From assembly GCF_002086275.1 (NCBI RefSeq), contig NZ_MVHT01000035.1, forward strand, positions 1 to 61,436: a stretch of DNA of 61,436 bases, given 5' to 3'. Source of the stretch: Mycobacterium intermedium. Its GTDB lineage: Bacteria > Actinomycetota > Actinomycetes > Mycobacteriales > Mycobacteriaceae. Within the stretch, counting starts at the first letter, position 1; each line of letters opens with the position of its first letter. A program made the translations under genes and the position numbers. Shown one piece after another: positions 8,261 through 14,788 of this stretch. The notes under the pieces were generated by a model. It was given only the letters and a program-made list of their open reading frames with translations, ran no database searches and was not told the DNA's origin.

Positions 8261-9739
8261 ATGACGACGATCAGCACCCCGGCGTACTTGCTTGACCAGG
8301 CGAAACGTCGACTCACCCCGTCGTTCAACAACTTCCCCGGCATGGGTCTGCTTGAACGGCGACTGCTGAAGACGGAGTTTCCGCAGCGAATACTTGCCGA
8401 GCCACCCGCCGGCAGTGGCCTCAAGCCGGTCACCGGCGATGCCGGGTTACCGATCCTCGGGCACATGATCGAGATGTTGCGCGGTGGCCCGGATTACCTG
8501 ATGTTCCTGTACGAGAACCAGGGCCCACTGATATTTGGCGACTCTCCGGTCCTGCCGGCTGTAGCGGCGCTGGGGCCCGACGCCGCGCAGGTCATCTATT
8601 CCAACCGCAACAAGGACTACTCGCAGCAGGGCTGGGTGCCGGTGATCGGGCCGTTCTTCCGCCGCGGCCTGATGCTGCTCGACTTCGACGAACACATGTT
8701 CCACCGGCGGATCATGCAGGAGGCGTTCGTCCGCTCACGCCTCGTCGGGTACGTCGAGCAGATGGACAAGGTCATCTCGCAGGTGATCGCCAACGACTGG
8801 GTCGCCAACGACGCCCGCTTCCTGCTGTATCCGGCGATGAAGGAACTGACCCTCGACATCGCCTCGATGGTGTTCATGGGCCACGAACCCGGCACCGACC
8901 ACGAGTTGGTCACCAAGGTCAACAAGGCGTTCACCATCACCACTCGGGCCGGCAACGCGATCATCCGCACCGGCGTGCCGCCGTTCACCTGGTGGCGCGG
9001 CCTCAAGGCGCGCGAGCTGCTGGAGAACTACTTCGCCGAGCGGGTCAAGGAACAGCGCGCCAAGGAAGGCGACGACCTGCTGTCGGTGCTGTGTCGTACC
9101 GAGGACGAGGACGGCAACCGGTTCTCCGACGAGGACATCGTCAACCACATGATCTTCTTGATGATGGCCGCGCACGACACATCCACGTCGACCGCCACCA
9201 CGATGGCCTACAACCTGGCCGCCCACCCGGAATGGCAGCAGCGTTGCCGTGATGAGTCGGACCGCCTCGGCGACGGGCCGGTCGACATCGAGTCGCTGGA
9301 GAAGCTGGAGTCCCTCGACCTGGTGCTCAACGAGTCAATCCGGCTGGTGACGCCCGTGCAGTGGGCGATGCGCCGCACGGTGCGCGACACCGAACTGCTG
9401 GGCCACTACTTGCCCAAGGGCACCAACGTCGTCGCCTATCCGGGCTTGAACCACCGGCTCCCGGAGTTGTGGACGGATCCGCTGAAGTTCGACCCGGAAC
9501 GGTTCACCGAGCCGCGCAACGAGCACAAGCGGCACCGGTATGCGTTCTCGCCGTTCGGCGGGGGACCGCACAAGTGCATCGGCATGGTGTTCGGGCAGCT
9601 GGAAGTGAAGACGATCATGCACCGGCTGCTGCGCCGCTACCGTCTGGAACTGCCCAAGCCCGGTTACCAGCCGCGCTGGGACTACGCAGGCATGCCCATC
9701 CCGATGGACGGAATGCCGATAGTCCTGCGCCCCCTGTAA
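8261..9739 (+). CDS. cyp136: Cytochrome P450 CYP136
   Basis: A 492-residue P450. The I-helix oxygen-activation motif AAHDTST is at about residue 303, the K-helix ESIR at about 357, and the haem loop FSPFGGGPHKCIG has its ligand cysteine near residue 438. The ATG at 8261 follows AAGGAG by six bases and is preferred over an in-frame GTG at 8228; the resulting length matches my recollection of M. tuberculosis CYP136 (492). The gene order with dinB2, Rv3057c, Rv3058c and GntR homologues supports the assignment. Redox partners are not encoded nearby. It is a cytosolic or membrane-associated monooxygenase, probably of a hydrophobic substrate, and is likely controlled by the divergent TetR. Confidence 0.93.
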   Translation: MTTISTPAYLLDQAKRRLTPSFNNFPGMGLLERRLLKTEFPQRILAEPPAGSGLKPVTGDAGLPILGHMIEMLRGGPDYLMFLYENQGPLIFGDSPVLPAVAALGPDAAQVIYSNRNKDYSQQGWVPVIGPFFRRGLMLLDFDEHMFHRRIMQEAFVRSRLVGYVEQMDKVISQVIANDWVANDARFLLYPAMKELTLDIASMVFMGHEPGTDHELVTKVNKAFTITTRAGNAIIRTGVPPFTWWRGLKARELLENYFAERVKEQRAKEGDDLLSVLCRTEDEDGNRFSDEDIVNHMIFLMMAAHDTSTSTATTMAYNLAAHPEWQQRCRDESDRLGDGPVDIESLEKLESLDLVLNESIRLVTPVQWAMRRTVRDTELLGHYLPKGTNVVAYPGLNHRLPELWTDPLKFDPERFTEPRNEHKRHRYAFSPFGGGPHKCIGMVFGQLEVKTIMHRLLRRYRLELPKPGYQPRWDYAGMPIPMDGMPIVLRPL

Positions 9740-9758
9740 TCCCGGCCGAATCATCCCG

Positions 9759-9814
9759 GCGAGCAGACGCAAAATCGTACGAACGGCGCCGCTTGAGTAC
9801 GAGTTTGTGTCTCG
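9759..9814. terminator. Hairpin of the GCGAGCAGACGCAAA intergenic family
   Basis: An imperfect inverted repeat. GCGAGCAGACGCAAAATCG pairs with a later GTACGAGTTTGTGTCTCG arm. It lies between the convergent ends of cyp136 (stop 9739) and the LeuA-domain gene (stop 9832), so it probably works as a bidirectional terminator. The same core occurs at 14712-14773, also between convergent genes. Confidence 0.6.
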
Positions 9815-9831
9815 AAGGGGTCTCCAATGGG

Positions 9832-10326
9832 TTAGGTGACCAATCTGTTGACGCAGGCGATGACGGCCCGCAGCGCGGACTCGGTCGGGTCGGCCGCCAA
9901 ACCCAGCGCCCATTCGCCGCGGTGTCCGTTGCTGCCTCGGATGCAGGTGACGGTGCAGTCCTCGGACTGCATCTGGTGAAAGCTCAATGTTTCCAACGTG
10001 ATCCCGCGCGAATGGAGCATCGCGGTAAGAGCCGCGACGGGGCCGCCGGCGGCAGCGGCACAGGTGCTGATGTGGTCGCCGACGGCGATCACCGCCCGGA
10101 AGTTGCGGGCTTGCGGGCCGAGACGCCCGGCCGGCCGCTGCGGGTCAGTGCAGGCGAAGTGCCGTAGCCGCACCGGACCGGCGCTGTGACTGTAGGCCGC
10201 CGCGAAGGTTTCCCATGACATCGCGCCGGCCTGTTCCCGCAGTTCGCGGGGCAGCGGGGCCCCGAAGCGCTCGCGGAACCATGAGTCGGCGACGCAGTGC
10301 CGCGGTAAACGAGAGGGGAGAGTCAT
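9832..10326 (-). CDS. Stand-alone LeuA-type allosteric (regulatory) domain protein
   Basis: The 164-residue protein aligns by eye only with the C-terminal part of alpha-isopropylmalate synthase. RFGAPLPRELRE resembles the subdomain linker. GPVAALTAMLHSRGITLETLSFHQ and CTVTCIRGSNGHRGEWALGL followed by ESALRAVIACVNRL match the leucine-binding dimerisation domain, including the terminal A-V-x-x-V-N-R signature. The TIM barrel with its metal-binding HxH is absent, so it cannot make isopropylmalate itself. It may bind leucine or dimerise with the full LeuA encoded elsewhere. The ATG at 10326 has AGAGAAG nine bases upstream. A leucine-rich leader peptide and folded leader RNA precede it, and the MEDS/HATPase gene lies upstream on the same strand. 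The function is an inference. Confidence 0.75.
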   Translation of the reverse strand: MTLPSRLPRHCVADSWFRERFGAPLPRELREQAGAMSWETFAAAYSHSAGPVRLRHFACTDPQRPAGRLGPQARNFRAVIAVGDHISTCAAAAGGPVAALTAMLHSRGITLETLSFHQMQSEDCTVTCIRGSNGHRGEWALGLAADPTESALRAVIACVNRLVT

Positions 10327-10363
10327 GGTGTCGGTCTTCTCTAGTCGTGAAAGGCGACCGACG

Positions 10364-10431
10364 GTAGTAGCTTCCGACCCACAGCGGGGGGTCGGTCTGG
10401 ATCAGACCCCGCTGCGGGTGCTGGCTACTAC
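10364..10431 (-). promoter_or_regulatory. Folded leader RNA (attenuator/pseudoknot candidate) of LeuA-domain gene
   Basis: Read on the minus strand, GTAGTAGC (10431-10424) is complementary to GCTACTAC (10371-10364). CAGCGGGG (10414-10407) is complementary to CCCCGCTG (10389-10382). A competing hairpin CCGACCC / GGGTCGG (10395-10389 with 10380-10374) has loop CCCGCTGT, which could pair with the upstream CAGCGGG as a pseudoknot. The 5' arms lie inside the last codons of the leader ORF, so ribosome position would decide which fold forms. No U-tract follows, so the output may be translational or a non-canonical terminator. Leader-peptide control of leuA/ilv genes is known in actinobacteria; its use for a LeuA fragment is inferred here. 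Confidence 0.7.
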
Positions 10432-10488
10432 GGCAAGAAGACGCACGAGCGGCAACGTTAGACCTCGTCGCGCGTCGATGCAAGTCAT
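10402..10488 (-). CDS. Leucine/valine-rich leader peptide, 28 codons
   Basis: ATG at 10488 opens a 28-codon frame ending in TGA at 10402-10404. Its middle reads L-T-L-P-L-V-R-L-L-A-V-V, with five Leu and four Val codons. The Leu codons are CTA, TTG, CTC, CTT and CTT, of which CTA, TTG and CTT should be rare in such a GC-rich genome. That is typical of ribosome-stalling attenuator peptides. The last codons form the 5' arms of the leader RNA structure at 10364-10431. The distance to the LeuA-domain ATG (10326) is 75 bases. An overlapping MGTK frame starts 12 bases upstream and ends at the leader ATG. No strong ribosome site is seen, so translation could start leaderless. Confidence 0.72.
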   Translation of the reverse strand: MTCIDARRGLTLPLVRLLAVVASTRSGV

Positions 10489-10532
10489 TTGGTTCCCATG
10501 TATTGAGCAGCCGACCCAGGCGGGGCGCGGCG

Positions 10533-11501
10533 TCAGCTTGCCTGGCCGCGCGCGGGGTTGAGCCGTAGGTAGGCCTGAATTGTCGTGCCGTTCGCGGTGG
10601 TGTGCGTCCGAACCAAGTCCGCGATGGCGTTGACCAGAAACAGCCCACGACTGGCCTTGGCGTTAGGCCCTGGCGGCTGCACGCCGACGAGAAGATTGTT
10701 GAACTGTCCGCCGTCTCGTGCCTCGCACACCAGGTGGTCATTTTGACGCCAAAATGCCAGCTGACAGGCTCCGCCGGTGTACTGCAGGCTGTTCGTCGCC
10801 AGTTCGGTGGCGATCATCTGCAGATCCTCGATGCCGTCTTGCGACAACCCGACCCACCCCGCGTAGTCCGTCGCGAACGATCGCGCGGGGCGTAGGTCGG
10901 TGCTCTTTCGCACCGTGTACGTTACGGCGGACGGGTTGGTCGGCAACGGCTGATTGCACCAGGCCAGCGCGACTTCCGGCGCATACTCCGTGCTGCGGTA
11001 GGCCGATCCGCATTTCCACACCAGCGGATGGGTGGTGCGCGCACCGGCCAACACGTCGTCTTCCAGCCGTTCTGCGTCGTAGAGGCACAGACCCAGCACG
11101 TTGTGGTTCGTCAGCGCGCCGTTGACCAGCGCCTCATGCTGTACACAGGCCAAGCATTCCTCGTCGGACCGGCCGGGCCATACCAGTTGGCTGACGATCC
11201 GCACTTGTTGGTCGCTGTGACGCTCGGCAAATGCCGTCTCCATCGCCAGAAAGCGGCTGGGATTGCAGACGTCGGTGATGTCGACCAGTCGCAACTCCGC
11301 GGTGGAACCCGCGCGCGCAGCGGCCAACTCGGCGCGCAACGGCGGCAGTTTCTCGCCCGGTATCGCGACCAGAACCGGTTCGTCTGCGGCCATGCCTTCG
11401 GCGACGAAGCGAACCACGAAGTCCAGGTACTCCCGCTGGGAGTGATAGAACAGCGCGGAATGGACAAAGCTGCGCTGCTCTGTCTCCATGCTGGCAGTCA
11501 T
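10533..11501 (-). CDS. MEDS-domain protein with HATPase (anti-sigma kinase-like) module
   Basis: In the 322-residue protein, residues about 10-180 form a MEDS (DcmR-type sensory) domain, beginning SFVHSALFYHSQREYLDFV and continuing with GMAADEPVLVAIP. Residues about 195-315 form a RsbW-like HATPase: N-box IATELATNSLQY, then GLFLVNAIADLV as the G-box region. Such proteins act in partner-switching cascades that control alternative sigma factors. The ATG at 11501 has GGGAG seven bases upstream. No sigma factor or anti-anti-sigma gene is adjacent. The next gene on the same strand is the LeuA-domain gene with its leader, whose start lies 44 bases after this stop, so the two may share a transcript. 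Confidence 0.85.
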   Translation of the reverse strand: MTASMETEQRSFVHSALFYHSQREYLDFVVRFVAEGMAADEPVLVAIPGEKLPPLRAELAAARAGSTAELRLVDITDVCNPSRFLAMETAFAERHSDQQVRIVSQLVWPGRSDEECLACVQHEALVNGALTNHNVLGLCLYDAERLEDDVLAGARTTHPLVWKCGSAYRSTEYAPEVALAWCNQPLPTNPSAVTYTVRKSTDLRPARSFATDYAGWVGLSQDGIEDLQMIATELATNSLQYTGGACQLAFWRQNDHLVCEARDGGQFNNLLVGVQPPGPNAKASRGLFLVNAIADLVRTHTTANGTTIQAYLRLNPARGQAS

Positions 11502-11649
11502 GTATCACTCCCGCTCGACATCACCTTGGTTGCATCACTAAGACCGATCCCCCGCCGAACCGACAGTTACTTGGCCGGTAAATACCCCGAAACCGCGTTT
11601 GCTATGCGCGTATGAGGCAAATCTCACCAGTGCGACATCGGGCGTGGAT

Positions 11650-13125
11650 CTAGAGCCACCAGGAGGCCGCCGCATCCAGGTGACGGCGCACGCGATACCG
11701 GGCCAAACTGTCATCGCCGGCCCTGATCGCGTCCAGAATGCGCAGGTGAGCGTGTTCGACGGCGACAACATCACTCCAGGTCGGCAACGCCTGCCCGGTG
11801 CTTGACCAGTGCCGTCGGAACAACTCGACGATGATCCGCAGGAAGAGGTCCAGGGGCGCATTGCCGGCCAGCCGCGCGAGCCCGACATGGAACCGGAACT
11901 CCTCGACGGCGGCCTGGCGAAAGTCGCCGGTGGCCGTTTCCTCGAGATTGGGCCGGTGACTGCCGAGGAAAGCCGCAACCTCAGGCTCGTCGCGACGATC
12001 GACGACTTTGGCGACATTGTTGATCTCGATGGCGTCTCGGACGCACCGCAGATCTTCTCGGGTCGGCTCGCGGTACTGCAGATAAAGCGCGATGGTGTCG
12101 ATGCTGGCCTGGGCTTCGGGTTCGGTGACCACCAGCCCACCGCCCGGTCCTCGACGCATGTGCGCAACCGCGTGGTACTCGAGCAGTCGCACCGCTTCCC
12201 GCAGCACGGCGCGGCTCACTCGGTAGCGCTCGAGCAGCGCCTGTTCAGTCCCGAAGACCGAACCGACCTGCCGGCCGGCGGCGGCGATGTCCTCGGCGAT
12301 CGTCGCTGCCAAGACTTCAGCGCGCTTGTCGCCGGGTGATTCGGCGTTGAGCCGCGCTCGCGGCGCGGACGCGCGTCGACGTCTCGCACCGCCCCGGTGC
12401 TCCCGCAGCCAAGTGGTCACCCCTGCCACGTGGCGCTCGCTCAGCGTCTTGGCTCGCGCGGAGTCACCCGCGGTCACCGCCGCGAGGATGTCCGCGTGGT
12501 CGCTGTGCAACCGGTCGGCGGCCTGGCTGGCCTCGGCCTCCGAGGCGGTCCGGGAGTCGCGCGCGTATCGCTTGGTCAGCCTCATCAAGACGTCGATGAA
12601 CAGCCGCAGAACGGGGTTTTTCGACCGCTCCGCCAGGGCGAGGTGAAACTCGTCCCTAGGCGGAGGCAGACCCGGGCGCCACTGCTCCTCCGCGCGCAGC
12701 ACCGCTCGCAGCGCCTCGATGCCGGCTTCGTCGATGTATTCGGCGGCAAGGGCGGCCGCCAACGGCTCGAGCACCAAACGCGCGTCGAGCAGGTCGTCCA
12801 GCGTGGTGTTCAGGTACTCGAGGTAAATGACCACGGCCCGGGTGGCCGGGCCAGCATCGGGTTCGCAGACGATGAGGCCGCCGTTGGGGCCGCGGCGCAT
12901 CCGGGCGACCTGATGGTGCTCGACCAGCCGAACCGCCTCTCGCAGCACCGATCGGCTTACGCAAAAGCGTTGCTGCAGAGCGCTTTCCGAGCCCAACGTG
13001 GCTCCGACGGGCCAGCCGAGGCGGACGATGTCCGCCTCGATCTCTCGGGCAATCCGCGAAGCTCGTTTGTCCTTTCCGGGGGCCGCGGCAGCTGGGGTGG
13101 CGGCGTTGGGTGGGCCACTCAGCAT
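11650..13125 (-). CDS. Tandem GntR/FadR-type regulator (Rv3060c-like)
   Basis: A 491-residue protein made of two complete FadR-family units. Each has a winged helix (QQRFCVSRSVLREAVRLVEH and LERYRVSRAVLREAVRLLEY, each followed by an MRRGPxGGLxV wing) and a helical FCD-like effector domain. Covalently fused GntR dimers of about 490 residues match my recollection of Rv3060c. The start is ATG 13125, which overlaps the stop of the upstream thiolase-like gene as ATGCTGA; ATG 13140 is an alternative. Position next to acyl-CoA genes suggests that it senses an acyl-CoA or fatty acid. The AGTACACTCT elements at 14340 and 17024 are candidate sites or promoters for its regulon. Confidence 0.9.
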   Translation of the reverse strand: MLSGPPNAATPAAAAPGKDKRASRIAREIEADIVRLGWPVGATLGSESALQQRFCVSRSVLREAVRLVEHHQVARMRRGPNGGLIVCEPDAGPATRAVVIYLEYLNTTLDDLLDARLVLEPLAAALAAEYIDEAGIEALRAVLRAEEQWRPGLPPPRDEFHLALAERSKNPVLRLFIDVLMRLTKRYARDSRTASEAEASQAADRLHSDHADILAAVTAGDSARAKTLSERHVAGVTTWLREHRGGARRRRASAPRARLNAESPGDKRAEVLAATIAEDIAAAGRQVGSVFGTEQALLERYRVSRAVLREAVRLLEYHAVAHMRRGPGGGLVVTEPEAQASIDTIALYLQYREPTREDLRCVRDAIEINNVAKVVDRRDEPEVAAFLGSHRPNLEETATGDFRQAAVEEFRFHVGLARLAGNAPLDLFLRIIVELFRRHWSSTGQALPTWSDVVAVEHAHLRILDAIRAGDDSLARYRVRRHLDAAASWWL

Positions 13126-14306
13126 GTGAGCAACATGCATCCCGCGACGGGACCCCCGCCCACGGAAACCACCCCCACCTCCGGGCGCTGCGATACCTGG
13201 CGCTCTCCCGCGTCCCCGCGTAACTGCAGACACCCTTCGTGCAACGCCCAGTAGCCGTGCATGCGGCCGGCCGACAGCTGTCCCCCGTAGGTGTTGAGCG
13301 GCAGAGCGCCGTCGCGGGCGATGCGGGTTCCGCCTTCGACGAACGGGCCCGACTCCCCGTCCGCGCACACCCCGAGCGCCTCCAGCCAAGCCAGCGTGAG
13401 GAAGGTGAATCCGTCGTACAGCTGTGCGACTTGCAGGTCGGCGGGTTTGAGGTCGGTGCGCGACCACATCTCCGTCGCCGCATCGGACATCGCCATTTTC
13501 GGGTAGTCGGCGCGGTGGTACCAGCCGCCGGAGCCGTCTGATCCGCCGAGCGCTTCCACCCTCACCGCGCGATGCGGGCAATCCCGTGCGTACTCCGCAT
13601 GCGATACCACCACGGCGATCGAGCCGTCGATGGGAACGTCGCAATCCAGCAGTCCGAACGGCGTGGAAACCGGTCGCGCGCTCAAGTAGTCGGCCATCGT
13701 CATGGGTTCGCGGTAGACGGCCCGGGGATTCAACGCCGCGTTCCGCCGGCCGTTGAGCGCGATCCAGCCCAACTGCTCCTTGGTGGTTCCGTACAGTTCC
13801 ATGTGCCGCCGGCAGTTCAGCGCCAGCCAGTTCGCCGCTGAATAGGCATGCGCAGCAACCAGATCGGTGATGTCGTCCATCGCCCCGACGGCGGGCTTCG
13901 GTTCTCCCTTGGGGGTCTCGAACATCCGCGCCAGCGGCGGCGGAGACTTGCTCTCCTGTTGGAGGATCGTGCCGCCCAGCATCTGGATGGTGCGGTAGAC
14001 CACGACGTGGCGCACGCGGCGCTCGGCAACCGCACGACATGCCGACATCACCGGGCTGAGCAGGCCGCCGGTGCCGAACCCGGCTCCGCAGTCCGCGGCC
14101 TCGATCTTGAGTTCGGCGTTGACGTCGGCCGCCGGGGTGTCACCCAGGGTTGCTATGCCGTCGATGTCGGCGGCGACGAGACCCGCGTCGTCGATGGCCG
14201 CCCGCACCGCCTCCATGGTGAGCTCCAGGCCGGGGATGCCGGTGCGACGGCCGATGCGCGAAATGCCGATGCCAGACAAGATCGCGTCTTTTTCGAAGTA
14301 GCTCAT
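13119..14306 (-). CDS. Thiolase-like lipid-transfer protein / aldolase (Ltp2 type)
   Basis: A 395-residue thiolase-superfamily protein starting MSYFEKDAILSGIGIS. It has GLELTMEAVRAAIDDAGL, the degenerate active-site neighbourhood GGLLSPVMSACRAVAERRV, QLYDGFTFLTLAWLEALG and the C-terminal NTYGGQLSAGRMHGY with the SVGGGPVAG loop. This resembles Ltp2-type retro-aldol lyases of sterol side-chain degradation, which work with a DUF35 partner. The DUF35 gene is divergent from it 52 bases away, supporting a two-subunit lyase. The open frame extends to 14513, but ATG 14306 is where conservation begins. It overlaps the gntR start by seven bases, so the two are translationally coupled. The substrate is unknown. 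Confidence 0.82.
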   Translation of the reverse strand: MSYFEKDAILSGIGISRIGRRTGIPGLELTMEAVRAAIDDAGLVAADIDGIATLGDTPAADVNAELKIEAADCGAGFGTGGLLSPVMSACRAVAERRVRHVVVYRTIQMLGGTILQQESKSPPPLARMFETPKGEPKPAVGAMDDITDLVAAHAYSAANWLALNCRRHMELYGTTKEQLGWIALNGRRNAALNPRAVYREPMTMADYLSARPVSTPFGLLDCDVPIDGSIAVVVSHAEYARDCPHRAVRVEALGGSDGSGGWYHRADYPKMAMSDAATEMWSRTDLKPADLQVAQLYDGFTFLTLAWLEALGVCADGESGPFVEGGTRIARDGALPLNTYGGQLSAGRMHGYWALHEGCLQLRGDAGERQVSQRPEVGVVSVGGGPVAGCMLLTC

Positions 14307-14339
14307 CTGCACCGTCCCGCCGCATGTCGTCAGGTCAAT

Positions 14340-14349
14340 AGAGTGTACT
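14340..14349. promoter_or_regulatory. Shared AGTACACTCT element, copy 1
   Basis: AGAGTGTACT on the plus strand (AGTACACTCT on minus) lies in the 52-base divergent promoter of the thiolase-like and DUF35 genes. On the minus strand TACACT fits a -10 box for the thiolase-like gene. On the plus strand TACTGT ends seven bases before the GTG at 14359, consistent with a leaderless transcript. The same ten bases recur at 17024-17033 upstream of the double FadE gene. Confidence 0.5.
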
Positions 14350-14358
14350 GTATTGCGC

Positions 14359-14703
14359 GTGTCAGCCGAGTCGACGTCCCCCCTGCTGATCGAACACTGC
14401 GGCGAGTGCCAGCGTTGGGTGCATCCCGCGAGCGGCGAATGTCGCGACTGTGGCCGTCCGCTGACCGCTCGCCCGGTGTCCGGGCAGGGCACGGTGTTCA
14501 CGTACACCGTCAACTATCACCCGTACAACCCGGAAGTCCCGACGCCGTACGTGATCGCTCTCGTCGAATTGAGCGAACAGCGTGACCTACGAGTCGCCGC
14601 CAACATTGTTGGCTGCGAACCCGATTCGGTGACAATCGGCATGGCCGTCACATTGCTGCCGGAAAAAGGCACGGGCGGCGCACCGCAATTCTCCCCCGCC
14701 TAA
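14359..14703 (+). CDS. DUF35 OB-fold/zinc-ribbon acyl-CoA-associated protein
   Basis: A 114-residue protein with a rubredoxin-like zinc ribbon (HCGECQRWVHP, then CRDCG) followed by an OB-fold (GTVFTYTVNYHPYNP, VIALVELSEQRDLRVAANI). This is the DUF35 family that pairs with thiolase-like lyases and with MaoC-type hydratases in sterol degradation. GTG at 14359 is chosen over TTG at 14353 because TACTGT seven bases upstream would give a leaderless mRNA. It is divergent from the thiolase-like gene and probably forms the heteromeric enzyme with it. It converges with the double fadE gene, separated by a strong hairpin. Confidence 0.85.
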   Translation: MSAESTSPLLIEHCGECQRWVHPASGECRDCGRPLTARPVSGQGTVFTYTVNYHPYNPEVPTPYVIALVELSEQRDLRVAANIVGCEPDSVTIGMAVTLLPEKGTGGAPQFSPA

Positions 14704-14711
14704 CTTTCCCT

Positions 14712-14773
14712 CGCGAGCAGACGCAAACTCGTACGGAATCAACGGTTTTCGTACAAGTTTGCGTCTGCTCGCG
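14712..14773. terminator. Bidirectional terminator hairpin, GCGAGCAGACGCAAA family
   Basis: Arms of 24 bases (14712-14735 and 14750-14773), complementary except for one G-U-type mismatch, with a 14-base loop. They start CGCGAGCAGACGCAAACT. The hairpin sits between the convergent stops at 14703 and 14789. Core sequence and position match the element at 9759-9814, so this is a repeated mycobacterial intergenic hairpin that probably ends transcription in both directions. Confidence 0.75.
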
Positions 14774-14788
14774 GGGCTAAGGTGACCG

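Noticed and set aside
9832..10326. Annotation as a 2-isopropylmalate synthase enzyme
   Set aside because: The catalytic TIM barrel and metal-binding HxH are absent; only the regulatory domain is present.
13140..14040. Extension of the tandem GntR frame upstream to 14040
   Set aside because: The added 300 codons are antisense-frame composition within the thiolase-like gene; both winged-helix units lie downstream of 13140.
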